The position numbers were made by a program, and so were the translations under genes. The notes beneath the pieces were generated by a model. The model was given only the letters and a program-made list of their open reading frames with translations, searched no databases and had not been told where the DNA came from. From Abiotrophia sp. HMSC24B09 (GTDB lineage: Bacteria; Bacillota; Bacilli; Lactobacillales; Aerococcaceae), in contig NZ_KV822214.1 of NCBI RefSeq assembly GCF_001815865.1, positions 1 through 64,000 on the forward strand: a stretch of DNA of 64,000 bases. Direction: 5' to 3'. This document shows, piece after piece, positions 26,135 through 36,807 of the stretch. Positions within the stretch are counted from its first letter, which is position 1. The number at the start of each line of letters is the position of its first letter.

Positions 26135-26190
26135 CTTATATCCTGTATTAGCGCACGACAAGAAAACTATCGCGCGTTAGCAAGACATCC

Positions 26191-26691
26191 CTAGCTACGT
26201 CGGCCGCCACGACCGCCGCGTTTGCCTTCGGTGTTACGTCTTAATGAGGACAGACGATCTTCGCTGTCCTTTAGGAAGTTACTCATTAATTGGTCAAAAT
26301 CATCCAACTTACGGCTGTTATTATTTCCCGCATTGTTGAAGTTAGGGCGATTCCCACCCTCATCTTGACGACTCTTGAAGCGTGGGGCACGTTGATTATG
26401 TGGTGCAGCGCCTTCTTGACGTTCACGTTTAGGACGTGCAGGTGCCTCTGCAGGTCGATCACTGGCTTGACGAATAGACAGGCTAATTTTACCGTCGTCA
26501 GCGATGGATAAGACCTTCACCGCAACTTCTTGGCCGACTGTTAAGACGGAACTAATCTCCTTAACATAGCCGTCTGAAACCTCACTAATGTGAACTAAAC
26601 CTGTTTTATTATCTGGCAAGCTAATAAAAGCCCCAAAGTGTGTAATCCCTGTGACTTTCCCTGTGATTTTTTGCCCTACTTCGATTGACAT
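26191..26691 (-). CDS. S1 RNA-binding domain protein (YabR-like)
   Basis: 166 residues. An N-terminal S1 domain (about 3-75) has GKVTGITHFGAFISL and GLVHISEVSDGYV motifs. The charged, disordered tail ends in an Arg/Gly-rich GKRGGRGGRRS, which suggests RNA contact. Genes of this type sit after divIC in many Bacillota. A role in RNA metabolism or ribosome-associated functions is likely, but the specific target is unknown. Confidence 0.88.
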   Translation of the reverse strand: MSIEVGQKITGKVTGITHFGAFISLPDNKTGLVHISEVSDGYVKEISSVLTVGQEVAVKVLSIADDGKISLSIRQASDRPAEAPARPKRERQEGAAPHNQRAPRFKSRQDEGGNRPNFNNAGNNNSRKLDDFDQLMSNFLKDSEDRLSSLRRNTEGKRGGRGGRRS

Positions 26692-26753
26692 ACGATGTCT
26701 TATCCTCCCTTAAGTTCTTTCATCCTTATATTCTATTCAGTAACTCTCATCCC

Positions 26754-27119
26754 TTACGGATGCTTGGTATCTTCCTGATGCGAAGATCCTAACTCGAAAA
26801 TAATCTCACCTGGCTTGGTGTAGTAATAATCACGTCGCGCCACATCCTCTAGATAGGCTGGATCCTTCATTTGCTGAGTTGCTTGGAAAACTTCACGGTT
26901 CTCTTTAACGGCTTGCTCCTGGTCCGCCTTGGCCTCTTGATGGGCTTGCTCGGCAGTCACTTGATCCTGATAAGCCCGCCATAATGGAATCCCTGCGAAG
27001 GCAAGAGCTCCAATCAGAATGACATGAAATATCAGGCGTCGTCCGTGAGAGTGCGGATGTTTTGTCTGACGGGGTGAGGAAGTCTGAACAGATTCCTGTG
27101 GATCTAATTTATAATTCAT
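26754..27119 (-). CDS. divIC: Septum formation initiator DivIC
   Basis: A 121-residue bitopic division protein: cytoplasmic N-terminus (1-27), transmembrane helix (about 28-46), extracellular coiled coil (about 50-90) and conserved DPAYLEDVARRDYYYTKPGEIIF end. It partners FtsL and DivIB at the septum in this family. The start at 27119 follows GGAGGTG by 6 nt; five additional residues upstream lack such support. It lies between rqcP and the S1-domain gene, the usual position. Confidence 0.92.
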   Translation of the reverse strand: MNYKLDPQESVQTSSPRQTKHPHSHGRRLIFHVILIGALAFAGIPLWRAYQDQVTAEQAHQEAKADQEQAVKENREVFQATQQMKDPAYLEDVARRDYYYTKPGEIIFELGSSHQEDTKHP

Positions 27120-27257
27120 TCTTTTCACCTCCATGATAAACCTAGTTTGAGTATATCAATATTCGCGCCTAATTTCCATTCAAACTTGTCGTTTTTCCAA
27201 GTTTTTTTGCGAGCTTGGCTCGAGGTAGCATAGCTGAGGCCCTAGCCAAGCCCTATT

Positions 27258-27548
27258 TTAAGCTAGAAACTCGTCTACTTGACGAACTTCATTATTAAGG
27301 CGCTCTTCACCCAAGATTTCGTAGAGATTACTTGCTTCTTCTTTCTTGGTGTTTTCTTTGAGGTCGGTCACTCGTACTGTTAATAGTCGGTTACCAAAGC
27401 GAATCACCAACTCATCGCCTACCTTCACAGCAGAGCTAGATTTAGCTACTTGGCCATTCAAGGTAATACGACCTTGGTCCGCCACTTCTTTGGCAATGGT
27501 CCGACGCTTAATCAAACGCGAAACCTTTAAATACTTATCTAATCTCAT
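27258..27548 (-). CDS. rqcP: RqcP, S4-domain ribosome quality-control factor (HslR/YabO family)
   Basis: 96 residues with an N-terminal S4 domain ([26 protein letters not shown] region, positions 1-60). Members bind the 50S-peptidyl-tRNA complex and support C-terminal tailing by RqcH. The ATG is one base after the mfd stop (TAAG ATG), so translation is coupled to mfd. Confidence 0.92.
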   Translation of the reverse strand: MRLDKYLKVSRLIKRRTIAKEVADQGRITLNGQVAKSSSAVKVGDELVIRFGNRLLTVRVTDLKENTKKEEASNLYEILGEERLNNEVRQVDEFLA

Positions 27549-27549
27549 C

Positions 27550-30500
27550 TTACTTCTCCTTATTCTTACTAGTGTCGTCTAACAAAAGACTGGCTACCTG
27601 ACGAGCTAATTGCTTAAGGGCTCCTAGCCAAACATAGGATGGCTGCTCTAGGATATCCAAGCTAATCACCTGGCGCGAACCCTCTTGAGACACGGTGGAT
27701 TTCTGGGAAATGCCAGCCAAGGCTTCAAAGAGCTTGGCGCCTCGTAATTGTTCTGAGGCCACCTGGTTGAAGCTGACCTTGACATGACGTGGAGTCTGCT
27801 GAATTTTAACAATGCCAGCTTCGAGCCCATAATGTTTAATCAAGGCAATTTCCAATAAATCCGCCACCTCATCTGGGAATTCACCATAGCGGTCAATCAA
27901 CTGATCTTGCAGATTACGATAGGCTTCTTCAGAATCAATCTGTTGAATTTGCTTATAGACCGAAATCTTTTGCCGTTCATCGGCGATATAGCTGGCTGGA
28001 ATATAGGCGTCGATTAGCAGATGCCATTCAATCTGGTTGCTAGCCTGACTTGGTGTTTGCCCAATTTTCTTACCCCGCTTAATATCAACAGCTTCTTTAA
28101 GCATTTGGGAATAAAGGTCAAACCCGACAGAATCAATAAAGCCGGATTGTTGTTTACCCAGCAGATTCCCTGCCCCTCGAATGGACAGGTCCCGCATAGC
28201 AATCTTAAAGCCTGATCCCAACTCTGTAAATTCGCGGACAGCCTGCAATCTTTTCTCACTGACCTCACTGAGTGACTTAAATGGCTCATACATCAAATAA
28301 GCATAGGCCACTCGATTGGTGCGCCCTACCCGCCCACGTAATTGGTAAAGCGTGGATAAACCCATATGGTCCGCATCTTCAACAAAAAGGGTATTAACAT
28401 TAGGAATATCAACCCCTGTCTCAATTATGGTGGTAGTCACCAGGACATCGTAAGCCCCTTGGATAAAGTCCACTAGCACCGTCTCCAATTCCACTTCCGA
28501 CATCTGACCGTGAGCATAAGCTACCCTAGCCTCTGGCACCAAAGCCTGGATTTCCATGGCCCGACGCTCAATAGTCGCCACTCGATTATAGAGATAGAAG
28601 ACCTGACCTTCGCGTGCTAGCTCACGTTCAATACCTGACTTAATCGCTCCATCATTGCGCTCCATGACATAGGTCTGGACGGGGAAACGGTTATTGGGTG
28701 GTGTCTCAATCAAGGACAAGTCGCGAACACCTATCATGGACATATGCAAGGTGCGAGGAATTGGCGTCGCCGTCAAGGTTAAGACATCAACCTGTGACTT
28801 GAGTTGCTTGAGCCGTTCCTTGTGCTTGACCCCAAAACGTTGCTCCTCATCGACAATCAACAGGCCTAAATCCTGAAACTGGACATCTTTAGAGACCAAG
28901 CGATGAGTCCCGACCACAATATTTACGGCCCCCGTTAGCAAGTCATCAATGGTCTGGTCTTGTTGCTTTTTAGATACAAAACGACTCATAAGTCGAATTT
29001 CAAAAGGGTAATCAGCAAAACGCTGAACCAAAGAATTATAGTGTTGCTGAGCTAAAATCGTAGTAGGGACCAAAAAGGCTACTTGCTTGCCGTCCATGAC
29101 CGCCTTGAAAATGGCCCGCATGGCTACTTCGGTCTTGCCGTAACCTACGTCACCGACTAGTAGGCGGTCCATGGGCTTACTTTTTTCCATATCCGCCTTG
29201 ATTTCCATAGCGGATCGAAGTTGGTCCTCGGTCTCCACATATGCAAAGGCTGACTCGAACTCACTCTGTTCTGGTGTATCAGGCCCAAAAGCATACCCAA
29301 CTTCTCGTTCTCGCTTAGCGTAGAGGGCGATTAATTCATCCGCAATGTCTTCAATTTTAGCCGCTACCTTGCGCTTAGTCTTAGCCCACTCAGTGCCCCC
29401 TAGCTTGTTAAGCTTAGGTGTCTTGGCTTCTGAGGCAACATATTTTTGTAGCAGATGAATTTGATCGACTGGTATCAGAATGCGTGAGTCATCTTGATAA
29501 ACAACTGACAAGAGATCCTTATGAATGCCATTCATTTCAATGGTATCCATACCACGGAATTGACCAATCCCATGATGAACATGGACTACATAGTCACCAA
29601 CTTCTAATTCCGAGTAACTCTTAATCCGTTCAGCATTGGTTAGCTTAGTGCGAGATTGACGAGCCTGACGCTTTTTCAATTTATTGAAGAGTTCTTTTTC
29701 AGTTACCACTACCCACTTCAAGACAGGCAGTTCAAAACCATTTGATAGAGCTCCTACGCCAATATTGATAACCTTGGCTTGGGCTTGCCCTTCTGTTACC
29801 ACGCTAGGGCCGATATGAAATTCCTCGAAAAGCGCTTCAACCTTCCGGGCTTGTTCCAAACTCCCTACAGCTACTTGAATGGTATAGCCTTGTTTCAGCC
29901 AGTGATCCATCTCCGTTTTGACGAGAGGCATTTGGTTAAAGAAAGGGTTGAGGGTGCGATACTGGAAGGAATGCACTGCTCCTAAAGACTGATGTCCCAA
30001 CCCTCGATGCATGACCGACAGATAGAGCAAGGCACCTGAGTAAGCTCGCACACAGGATTGAAAATCTGCTTTAACAGCCAATCCAGGTATCAGCAGACCT
30101 TTCTGAGTCTCCTGTTCAATCCAAAACTGATCTTCCTCAACCAGATGAAGAGCCTGTTGCTGTAGCTTATCAAATTCTGACAGAACTAAAAGTCCTTGCT
30201 CTCCTAAATAATCAAGGAGCGTCACCACTTGGTCATCCTGAGCCAAGCTCAGATAAGCATGCGGATACTTGAGAGGCTCGCCATGGCGCAACTGATCCAA
30301 CTGATTGCTGAGACCCGCTTCCATGGCCTCTCTTAATTCTTGATCCTTCACTTTCTTCAGGGCGCGCGCCTTCATATCCTCTAAACGTGGTAAGAGGGCT
30401 TGTTGTGCTTCTAGGCCAAATAAGACATCTTGAGCTGGCAGGATTTGGACAGAGTCTAGATTTTCAATCGAGGACTGGGTCTCAGCATTAAAGGCCCGAA

Positions 30501-31101
30501 TAGAATCCAGCTCGGTATCAAAGAAATCCAAACGAATCGGATATTCGGCGGATACTGGGAAGAAGTCAATGATACTCCCGCGTACGCTAAACTCACCCGG
30601 TTGTTCTACCAAGCTAGCCCGATGATAACCCCAAGCGGTCAAGACACTTTCTAGCTGGCGTCGTTCCCAGTTATCTCCAAGTTCAAGAGTATGTTGAGCT
30701 TGACGCCATTGATTAGGGTGAGTCAATTGTTTTCGTAAACCGGCTACATTAGTAACTACAATACAGGGCTCGCCGTGAGCTAGTTGGTTAAGGATCTGAA
30801 TCCGGTCCCGCATCTGATCCTCCGAAGCAAAGGCAAATTCAATGGCCAGAGCCTCCTCCACTACAAAAGCCTGCACGGGCACCTGGGGCAGAAGCTGTGT
30901 TAAATCATCTACTAACTGTCCCAACTTGCTAGCAATGGGCTCCACAATCAAGAGTGGCCGGGGACGAGCTTGGAAAAGCTGAGCCAGCATGACGGCACGA
31001 GCACTATCATCAATTCCAGTCACTAACTGGGGTAAGCTGCCCGCCTCTATTTGATTGATGGCCTTAATCGCCGTCAGAAAAGCATCTTGCGCAAATTCCA
31101 T
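27550..31101 (-). CDS. mfd: Transcription-repair coupling factor
   Basis: A 1183-residue ATP-dependent translocase that removes stalled RNA polymerase and recruits UvrA. In order: UvrB-like N-terminal domain, RNA polymerase-interacting domain with [14 protein letters not shown] (about 500), RecG-like helicase domain with [11 protein letters not shown] (about 655) and DEEQ box ([11 protein letters not shown], about 755), TRG motif region (about 935-960) and a C-terminal autoinhibitory domain. Length is typical. It is part of the pth-mfd-rqcP order. Confidence 0.98.
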   Translation of the reverse strand: MEFAQDAFLTAIKAINQIEAGSLPQLVTGIDDSARAVMLAQLFQARPRPLLIVEPIASKLGQLVDDLTQLLPQVPVQAFVVEEALAIEFAFASEDQMRDRIQILNQLAHGEPCIVVTNVAGLRKQLTHPNQWRQAQHTLELGDNWERRQLESVLTAWGYHRASLVEQPGEFSVRGSIIDFFPVSAEYPIRLDFFDTELDSIRAFNAETQSSIENLDSVQILPAQDVLFGLEAQQALLPRLEDMKARALKKVKDQELREAMEAGLSNQLDQLRHGEPLKYPHAYLSLAQDDQVVTLLDYLGEQGLLVLSEFDKLQQQALHLVEEDQFWIEQETQKGLLIPGLAVKADFQSCVRAYSGALLYLSVMHRGLGHQSLGAVHSFQYRTLNPFFNQMPLVKTEMDHWLKQGYTIQVAVGSLEQARKVEALFEEFHIGPSVVTEGQAQAKVINIGVGALSNGFELPVLKWVVVTEKELFNKLKKRQARQSRTKLTNAERIKSYSELEVGDYVVHVHHGIGQFRGMDTIEMNGIHKDLLSVVYQDDSRILIPVDQIHLLQKYVASEAKTPKLNKLGGTEWAKTKRKVAAKIEDIADELIALYAKREREVGYAFGPDTPEQSEFESAFAYVETEDQLRSAMEIKADMEKSKPMDRLLVGDVGYGKTEVAMRAIFKAVMDGKQVAFLVPTTILAQQHYNSLVQRFADYPFEIRLMSRFVSKKQQDQTIDDLLTGAVNIVVGTHRLVSKDVQFQDLGLLIVDEEQRFGVKHKERLKQLKSQVDVLTLTATPIPRTLHMSMIGVRDLSLIETPPNNRFPVQTYVMERNDGAIKSGIERELAREGQVFYLYNRVATIERRAMEIQALVPEARVAYAHGQMSEVELETVLVDFIQGAYDVLVTTTIIETGVDIPNVNTLFVEDADHMGLSTLYQLRGRVGRTNRVAYAYLMYEPFKSLSEVSEKRLQAVREFTELGSGFKIAMRDLSIRGAGNLLGKQQSGFIDSVGFDLYSQMLKEAVDIKRGKKIGQTPSQASNQIEWHLLIDAYIPASYIADERQKISVYKQIQQIDSEEAYRNLQDQLIDRYGEFPDEVADLLEIALIKHYGLEAGIVKIQQTPRHVKVSFNQVASEQLRGAKLFEALAGISQKSTVSQEGSRQVISLDILEQPSYVWLGALKQLARQVASLLLDDTSKNKEK

Positions 31102-31225
31102 GTTTTTCCTACTTTCTCTCTAGTAAAACTGGCTCAGAGATTTGAGTCAGCTAATGCCACAAGAGGCTGCAACGTCTACCCACCCCTGGGAGAGTCGCAA
31201 CCTATCTTAAGGTTTATCGTGTCTT

Positions 31226-31786
31226 TTAGTTATATTGGTTCATTAATTGAACGAAAGTTTCGCCCTTAGCCCAGGCCCTCAACAAGTCGGTTGTCTGGTC
31301 AATTTTCTGTTCTATTAAAGGGCGGTCATCTGTATCGAAACGTTGTAGAACATGGTCCACAACCTTGCGTCCATATTGAGGGCGGCCAATGCCAATCTTG
31401 ACCCGCTTGAAATCTTGGGTCCCTAGCATTTCGATAATGCTCTTCACCCCATTGTGGCCACCCGCACTACCTGACTGGCGTAGACGCAACTTGCCAGGAT
31501 CCAAATCCAAGTCATCATAAACCACCACAAGCTCGTCAGGGCTAATATTATAATAGGACATAAGAGGCAAGACAGCTTCACCCGATAGGTTCATAAAGGT
31601 ATAAGGTTTGACCAAGAGCACCTTTTCGTCTCCCACTCGCCAAATAGTATAATCGGCACGAAATTTTTGGTCGGTCAATTTCAAACCTTCTTGACGCGCC
31701 AAAGCATCAATGACATCAAAACCCACATTATGGCGCGTCCCCTGATACTTATCACCAGGGTTCCCTAATCCAACGATTAACTTCAT
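31226..31786 (-). CDS. pth: Peptidyl-tRNA hydrolase
   Basis: 186 residues. The catalytic histidine is H20 (GTRHNVGF), followed by FMNLSGEAV (about 66-74), the DDLDLDPGKLRLR region and GGHNG (about 109-113). The start at 31786 follows GAGGAGGGAG closely; the longer frame to 31822 is rejected. It is the first gene of the housekeeping cluster pth-mfd-rqcP-divIC. Confidence 0.97.
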   Translation of the reverse strand: MKLIVGLGNPGDKYQGTRHNVGFDVIDALARQEGLKLTDQKFRADYTIWRVGDEKVLLVKPYTFMNLSGEAVLPLMSYYNISPDELVVVYDDLDLDPGKLRLRQSGSAGGHNGVKSIIEMLGTQDFKRVKIGIGRPQYGRKVVDHVLQRFDTDDRPLIEQKIDQTTDLLRAWAKGETFVQLMNQYN

Positions 31787-31908
31787 CCTGCTCCCTCCTC
31801 TGCATTTTCTATTATAACACATGTTTGGAGCATGTCACTAACAGAAAGATTCACTAGGCGAACTGTATTATTCACCACAATAAACTGTACTACTCAAAAA
31901 ATTTCCTC

Positions 31909-31936
31909 TTCACATTTTTGAAAAGAGTGGTATAAT
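31909..31936 (+). promoter_or_regulatory. ldh promoter
   Basis: TTCACA (31909-31914), 16 bp, TATAAT (31931-31936), 32 nt before the ATG; AGGAG at the usual distance. Confidence 0.65.
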
Positions 31937-31967
31937 ATAGCCAAGTGATAGAAAGGAGATATTCACT

Positions 31968-32927
31968 ATGAAACAACCAAAGAACAAGATTATTTTAGTC
32001 GGTGATGGCGCAGTCGGATCTAGCTTTGCTTTCTCTCTCGTTAACCAAAACATCGGCCGTGAACTCGGCATCATTGATATCAACAAGGACAAGACAGTCG
32101 GGGACGCTTTAGACCTCTCTCACGCCTTAGCCTTCACTTCACCTAAGGAAATTTACTCTGCTGAATACAGCGACTGCGGTGACGCAGATATCGTCGTATT
32201 AACAGCTGGTGCAGCACAAAAACCAGGTGAAACTCGCTTGGATCTCGTTCACAAAAACTTAAGCATCTACAAATCAGTTATTAAACAAATCGTAGACTCT
32301 GGTTTTAACGGTATTTTCTTGGTTGCTGCCAACCCAGTGGATATCTTAACTTATGCAACCTGGAAGTTCTCCGGTTTCCCTAAAGAGCGCGTTATCGGTT
32401 CTGGGACTACCTTAGACACCGCTCGTTTCCGTCAAGAAATCGCACAACTTATCGGTGTTGATGCGCGTAACGTCCACGGTTATATCTTAGGTGAACACGG
32501 GGATACTGAATTCCCTGTTTGGTCTCACGCTAACGTGGGTGGCTTGACTATCTATGAATGGGTCAAAAACCACCCAGACACTGACGAACAAGCCTTAGTT
32601 GAAATGTTCTTCAAAGTTCGTGACGCTGCTTACGAAATCATCTCTAAAAAAGGCGCAACCTACTACGGGATTGCTGTTACCTTGGCTCGTATCTGCCGTG
32701 CTATCTTAGACGATGAAAAGGCAATCTTCCCTCTCTCTGTCTACTTAGACGGTGAGTATGGTCAATCAGACCTCTACATCGGGGCTCCAGCTATCTTGGG
32801 TCGCGAAGGGGTTGTTTCTGTCATTGAAATCCCACTTAACGACTCTGAGTTGGACAAGATGAATGCTTCTGCAAGCACCCTCAAAGCAGTTACTGCCGAT
32901 GGTTTTGCTCGCTTAGAAGAAAACTAA
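31968..32927 (+). CDS. ldh: L-lactate dehydrogenase
   Basis: A 319-residue NAD-dependent enzyme of fermentation, converting pyruvate to L-lactate. The nucleotide-binding [10 protein letters not shown] is at 12-21, active-site loop arginine R90 (GETRLDL) and catalytic H177 (GEHGDTE). The VHGYILG segment preceding it (H170) resembles fructose-1,6-bisphosphate-activated LDHs. Codon use is that of a highly expressed gene. Monocistronic with its own promoter and terminator. Confidence 0.97.
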   Translation: MKQPKNKIILVGDGAVGSSFAFSLVNQNIGRELGIIDINKDKTVGDALDLSHALAFTSPKEIYSAEYSDCGDADIVVLTAGAAQKPGETRLDLVHKNLSIYKSVIKQIVDSGFNGIFLVAANPVDILTYATWKFSGFPKERVIGSGTTLDTARFRQEIAQLIGVDARNVHGYILGEHGDTEFPVWSHANVGGLTIYEWVKNHPDTDEQALVEMFFKVRDAAYEIISKKGATYYGIAVTLARICRAILDDEKAIFPLSVYLDGEYGQSDLYIGAPAILGREGVVSVIEIPLNDSELDKMNASASTLKAVTADGFARLEEN

Positions 32928-32950
32928 TCTCCCTATCAAATCGATTATCC

Positions 32951-32979
32951 GCACCTGGCTCCTTGCCAGGTGCTTTTTT
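32951..32979 (+). terminator. ldh terminator
   Basis: The stem GCACCTGG (32951-32958) / CCAGGTGC (32966-32973) is followed by T6. Confidence 0.92.
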
Positions 32980-32996
32980 AGGCTTAATGAAGCCAT

Positions 32997-33026
32997 AAAA
33001 AAGAAGCCAAGACCGCAGTCTTGGCT
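32997..33026 (-). terminator. fruRKA terminator
   Basis: The stem AGCCAAGAC (33005-33013) / GTCTTGGCT (33018-33026), read on the minus strand, is followed by TCTTTTTT. Confidence 0.88.
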
Positions 33027-33034
33027 GTTTGAGC

Positions 33035-34981
33035 TTATTTTTTGTTTTGGTTACGTAAGGTCAAGCTCAAGAGGAAGGCCCCTAAGAAGCTGGCACCAAC
33101 CCAAATCGCTAAATAGAGCAATGGATTCGTTACACCACCCGCTAACATAGCGAAGACCCCGCCGTGTGGCACCTTGCTGACGATACCAAAGAGCATGCTT
33201 AAGGCACCCGCTACACCGGCAGAAACTGCCAATGGAGGAATAACCTTCAATGGGTTGGCTGCAGCAAATGGAATAGCCCCTTCCGTGATGAAGGCTGCAC
33301 CCATGACATAGTTAACTAGAGCTGAGTTACGTTCTTCTTCTGGCCAGAGGTTTTTGTTGAGGGTTGCTGCCAAGGCAATCGCCAACGGTGGCACCATCCC
33401 ACCAACCATAACGGCTGCCATAACGTTTGAACCTGCGCCTGCTGATTGTGTCACTAAGGCAGTCCCTGTAACGTAAGCGGCCTTGTTAATTGGACCACCC
33501 ATATCAATTGACATCATGGCACCGACTAAGAAACCTAAGACTAAGGCTGAACCTGTGCTCATACCGTTGAGGAAGTCTTGCAATCCTTGCATAACAGCCC
33601 CCATTGGGCCGTTCACAACGAAGAGCATGAGGAAGGACATAATCAGGACCCCAAAAACTGGGAAGAGGAAGATTGGTTTCAAACCTTCAAGTGATTTTGG
33701 TAGCCAAGCAAAAGCTAGACGGAGGACATAGATAATCCCACCAGCCAAGAAGCCGGCTACTAAGGCGCCTAAGAAACCTGACGGAATGCTTTTCTCAAAG
33801 AGACCTACCGCTCCAAAGTCAGACAAGACAGATGGATTAGCTAAAATCCCACCCATAAAACCAACAACCAAACCAGGACGGTCAGCAATTGAATGACCGA
33901 TAAAACCAGCTAACATTGGCAACATCATAGCAAAAGCTAGTTTACCTGTTACAAAGAGGAATTGCGCTATTTGATTATAGCTAGCATCTTCAGGGTTAAA
34001 GGAATTAATCCCCCAGAAGAAGGACAAGGCAATTAAAATCCCACCAGATACCACAAACGGCAACATATGAGAAACCCCGTTCATTAAGTGCTTGTAGAAT
34101 TGACGACCAATGGATTCTTTACCGACTTCAAGATCTGCGGCGCCAGCACCTTCTGCTGCGTGGTAGATTGGCGCCTCTGCTTTTGCCGCTTTAGCTACTA
34201 ATTCATCAGCTTTGTGGATACCATCTGCTACTTTAGTGACAATGACTGGTTTGCCGTTAAAGCGCGCCATTTCAACTTGCTTATCCGCTGCTACGATAAT
34301 GGCTGTCGCCTTTTTGATGTCGTCAACAGTCAAACGGTTGCCGACACCGGCCTGCCCGTTGGTTTCAACTTTAATCTTGATACCTGCGGCTTTCCCGGCT
34401 TGTTTGAGCTTTTCTTCTGCCATAAAAGTATGGGCAATCCCAGTTGGGCAAGCTGTTACGGCCAAGACATAGACATCTTCTTGCACAGGACTTACTGGCT
34501 CAGCCGCAGGAGCTTGGGCTGTTTCTTCTGCTTCAGCTGCGGTAAAAACTGCCACTACTTCTTCAGGGGTTTTTGCGGCTGCTAAAGCTGCTTTAGTTGC
34601 TGGTTGCATGAGGACAGAAGATAATTTAGCTAAGGCTTGCAAGTGCTCGCCACCACCACCTGCAGGTGCTGCAATCATGAAGACAAATTTGGCAGCTTGG
34701 CCATCAAAGCTCTCCCAGTCAATCCCTGCGTCACTACGCCCAAAGACGATAGCTGCTGATTTGATTGATTCATGTTGGGCATGAGGAATGGCAATCTCGT
34801 CACCAACACCCGTTGTTGATTGGGCTTCGCGGGCTTCTAAAGCAGCTACGTAAGCGTCAACGTCGGAGACGCCACCTGCTTGGTGGAAGCGCTCTGCCAA
34901 ATACTTAAGCGTTGATGGCTTATCTGTTGTACTCAATTGGAGGTCCATAGCCTCTTTAACAAATAATTCTGATAATTTCAC
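33035..34981 (-). CDS. fruA: PTS fructose transporter subunit IIABC
   Basis: A 648-residue membrane phosphotransferase that imports fructose as fructose-1-phosphate. Domain order is EIIA (1-148, active H67 in IPHAQH), Ala/Pro linker, EIIB (about 169-265, active C178 in VTACPTGIAHT) and EIIC (about 290-645, eight or more membrane segments, with GGPINKAAY). AAGGAG precedes the start. It is last in fruR-fruK-fruA, 28 nt after fruK. Confidence 0.96.
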   Translation of the reverse strand: MKLSELFVKEAMDLQLSTTDKPSTLKYLAERFHQAGGVSDVDAYVAALEAREAQSTTGVGDEIAIPHAQHESIKSAAIVFGRSDAGIDWESFDGQAAKFVFMIAAPAGGGGEHLQALAKLSSVLMQPATKAALAAAKTPEEVVAVFTAAEAEETAQAPAAEPVSPVQEDVYVLAVTACPTGIAHTFMAEEKLKQAGKAAGIKIKVETNGQAGVGNRLTVDDIKKATAIIVAADKQVEMARFNGKPVIVTKVADGIHKADELVAKAAKAEAPIYHAAEGAGAADLEVGKESIGRQFYKHLMNGVSHMLPFVVSGGILIALSFFWGINSFNPEDASYNQIAQFLFVTGKLAFAMMLPMLAGFIGHSIADRPGLVVGFMGGILANPSVLSDFGAVGLFEKSIPSGFLGALVAGFLAGGIIYVLRLAFAWLPKSLEGLKPIFLFPVFGVLIMSFLMLFVVNGPMGAVMQGLQDFLNGMSTGSALVLGFLVGAMMSIDMGGPINKAAYVTGTALVTQSAGAGSNVMAAVMVGGMVPPLAIALAATLNKNLWPEEERNSALVNYVMGAAFITEGAIPFAAANPLKVIPPLAVSAGVAGALSMLFGIVSKVPHGGVFAMLAGGVTNPLLYLAIWVGASFLGAFLLSLTLRNQNKK

Positions 34982-35009
34982 TTTCTATTTCTCCTTTGAA
35001 TTTCCTAGG

Positions 35010-35927
35010 CTAATGCGCGACAACATGAATTTGATTTACTAGGTCATCAATCAATTGACGTTCAGCTATCCAAACCGAATAGGCTGTCGCACTCCCGGTA
35101 GCAGCACCACGTTTTAGAGATTGAGCAAAATCGCCTGTCTCCAAGTAGGTGGCCACAAAACCTGCCAACATAGAATCGCCTGCCCCGACTGAGTTAACCA
35201 CTCTTCCCTTAGGGATATCTGAGCTAAAGACTTGGCCATCCTCAGTTAGAAGTAAGGCGCCCTCACCACCGCGAGATACAATAATGTGACGTGCTCCTAA
35301 TTCCTGAAGTTTCTTGGCATAATGGATTATTTCTGCCTCATCCTTCAAGCTAACCCCAAAAATCTCACCTAATTCATGATGATTAGGCTTGATGACAAAA
35401 GGTCGATAAGGCAAGCATTCGGTTAAGAGTTGCTTGTTGGTATCCAGCACAAATTTTGCGCCCCGCTCTTGGCAGAGTTTGGCGAAAGCAATATAGGCCT
35501 TGACGTCAAGTCCAGGGGCCGCATTCCCTGCTAAGAAGACCACATCATCTGAGCTTAAGTCTCGCTCAAAAATTGCCAATAATTCCGCAAACTTTTCCGG
35601 ACTCACTTGGGGGCCTGCAGCATTGATTTCTGTCTCTTCTTGAGACTTGACTTTGACATTAACCCGCGTAATGCCATCCACTTCAACAAAAAGTGGTTTG
35701 ACACCTTCTTGAATGAGGGTGTCTTTGATATATTGACCGGTAAATCCACCTACGAATCCAGTCGCGTAGTTGACATGCCCTAAGCGCTGTAAGACAAGGG
35801 ATGCGTTGATTCCCTTACCTCCGGCAACATAGGCCTCTCCCTTGGATCGATTCAACTCTCCTAGCTGACATTGGTCAACCTGGATGACGAGATCGACGGC
35901 AGGGTTAAAGGTAATCGTATAAATCAC
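35010..35927 (-). CDS. fruK: 1-phosphofructokinase
   Basis: A 305-residue PfkB-family kinase converting fructose-1-phosphate to fructose-1,6-bisphosphate. AGGKGINAS is near residue 35, KPNHHELGEIFG near 180 and the catalytic GAGDSMLAGF near 248. A GTG start at 35927 is chosen because the product then begins IYTITFNP as the family does. GGAG lies about 11 nt upstream, inside the end of fruR, and the gap to the fruR stop is 5 nt. A GTG four codons upstream overlaps fruR and is less likely. Confidence 0.94.
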   Translation of the reverse strand: MIYTITFNPAVDLVIQVDQCQLGELNRSKGEAYVAGGKGINASLVLQRLGHVNYATGFVGGFTGQYIKDTLIQEGVKPLFVEVDGITRVNVKVKSQEETEINAAGPQVSPEKFAELLAIFERDLSSDDVVFLAGNAAPGLDVKAYIAFAKLCQERGAKFVLDTNKQLLTECLPYRPFVIKPNHHELGEIFGVSLKDEAEIIHYAKKLQELGARHIIVSRGGEGALLLTEDGQVFSSDIPKGRVVNSVGAGDSMLAGFVATYLETGDFAQSLKRGAATGSATAYSVWIAERQLIDDLVNQIHVVAH

Positions 35928-35932
35928 GAAAT

Positions 35933-36679
35933 TTAACACTCCTTCACTGTCGTGACTTGCACAAGAGGTGCCCGTTGCCCCTCTGTTAAGGCATGAGTGA
36001 TAAGAATCGCCTCTTCCAAATTGGCGACATGACAGAAACTGACCCGTCCCATCTTGGAAGCATCCGCCAAAACATAGACTTGGTTGGCCTGCTGCATGGC
36101 TTGTTGCTTAAGGGCTGCCTCCTCCTGGTCTGGCGTCGTATAGCCCCATTCCGCATCCACCCCGTTCATGCCCATAAAAACATGGTCAAAACGATAGCGT
36201 GCTAATTGAGCCTGAGCTTGCGCTCCAATTATGGCCCGCGTCTTGGGCTTAACTTGGCCACCTAACAAGATGACGGACTCGCCATAGTCACACAGCAAGT
36301 CAGCTTGACTGAGTCCATTGGTAACCACCGTCACACCCTGCCCAACCAAATGCGGTATCATAGCCAAGGTCGTGGTACCTGCGTCTAGGTAGATGACCTG
36401 GCCTGCTGTCACCTGTGCGGCTGCTGTCTCAGCAATAAGGGCCTTGTCACTACTGTTCCGCCCTAGCTTTTCCTTATAGCTAGATTCGCGATCCAAATGA
36501 TAGACGCGTTTGGCACCGCCACGAACTCGCACCAGGCGTCCTGCTTCTTCCAACTGAGATAAATCCCGCCGTATAGTGGACTCTGATACTGATAGCTTGG
36601 CCATCAAATCTTGTAGGCTGACAACATGCGCTTGCTCTAGTTCTGATAGAATTAGTTGATGTCGCGTTTGAGTTAACAC
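35933..36679 (-). CDS. fruR: DeoR-family fructose operon regulator
   Basis: 248 residues: N-terminal DeoR helix-turn-helix (LQDLMAKLSVSESTIRRDLSQLEE, about 20-43) and a C-terminal sugar-phosphate sensor domain with GGAKRV, DAGTTTLAM and TNGLSQADL motifs. It probably responds to fructose-1-phosphate. The GTG start at 36679 is preferred (GAGGTGAT 6 nt upstream, family-like MLTQTRHQLIL start). A GTG at 36688 falls within that ribosome binding site. It likely acts at the three phased repeats upstream. Confidence 0.92.
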   Translation of the reverse strand: MLTQTRHQLILSELEQAHVVSLQDLMAKLSVSESTIRRDLSQLEEAGRLVRVRGGAKRVYHLDRESSYKEKLGRNSSDKALIAETAAAQVTAGQVIYLDAGTTTLAMIPHLVGQGVTVVTNGLSQADLLCDYGESVILLGGQVKPKTRAIIGAQAQAQLARYRFDHVFMGMNGVDAEWGYTTPDQEEAALKQQAMQQANQVYVLADASKMGRVSFCHVANLEEAILITHALTEGQRAPLVQVTTVKEC

Positions 36680-36699
36680 TCTTATCACCTCACACCCAG

Positions 36700-36728
36700 A
36701 TTATACACCGCTTTCGGTCACCTTTCAA
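36700..36728 (-). promoter_or_regulatory. fruRKA promoter
   Basis: TTGAAA (36723-36728), 17-bp spacer, TATAAT (36700-36705), close to the fruR start. It is overlapped by one operator repeat and abutted by a cre-like site. Confidence 0.8.
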
Positions 36729-36770
36729 GCGTTTTCTGTCATTTTCAATCATAAACCGGTCATTTTCATT
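36716..36770 (-). repeat. Three direct operator repeats in 21-bp phase (putative FruR sites)
   Basis: The repeat, read on the plus strand as NGTCAYYTTTCA, starts at 36716, 36737 and 36758, exactly 21 bp apart. It covers the -35 region and upstream of the fru promoter. DeoR-family repressors typically bind such phased direct repeats. Confidence 0.6.
36723..36738. promoter_or_regulatory. cre-like site in fru promoter
   Basis: TTCAAGCGTTTTCT and flanks match 12 of 14 positions of the catabolite-responsive element TGNAANCGNWNNCA and overlap the -35 box, where CcpA would repress. Confidence 0.5.
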
Positions 36771-36798
36771 CAAATGCAAATTTGCCGGCACCTCACTT

Positions 36799-36807
36799 TG
36801 GTATAAT
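36799..36807 (+). promoter_or_regulatory. Extended -10 promoter of ABC exporter operon
   Basis: TGGTATAAT is a perfect extended -10, about 125 nt before the ATP-binding protein gene; the -35 is poor. The region up to 36931 shows no other element. Confidence 0.45.

Noticed and set aside
31860..31910. Possible Rex (NADH-responsive) site before ldh
   Set aside because: Only a partial TTCAC-CACAA half-site is visible, with no matching inverted half.
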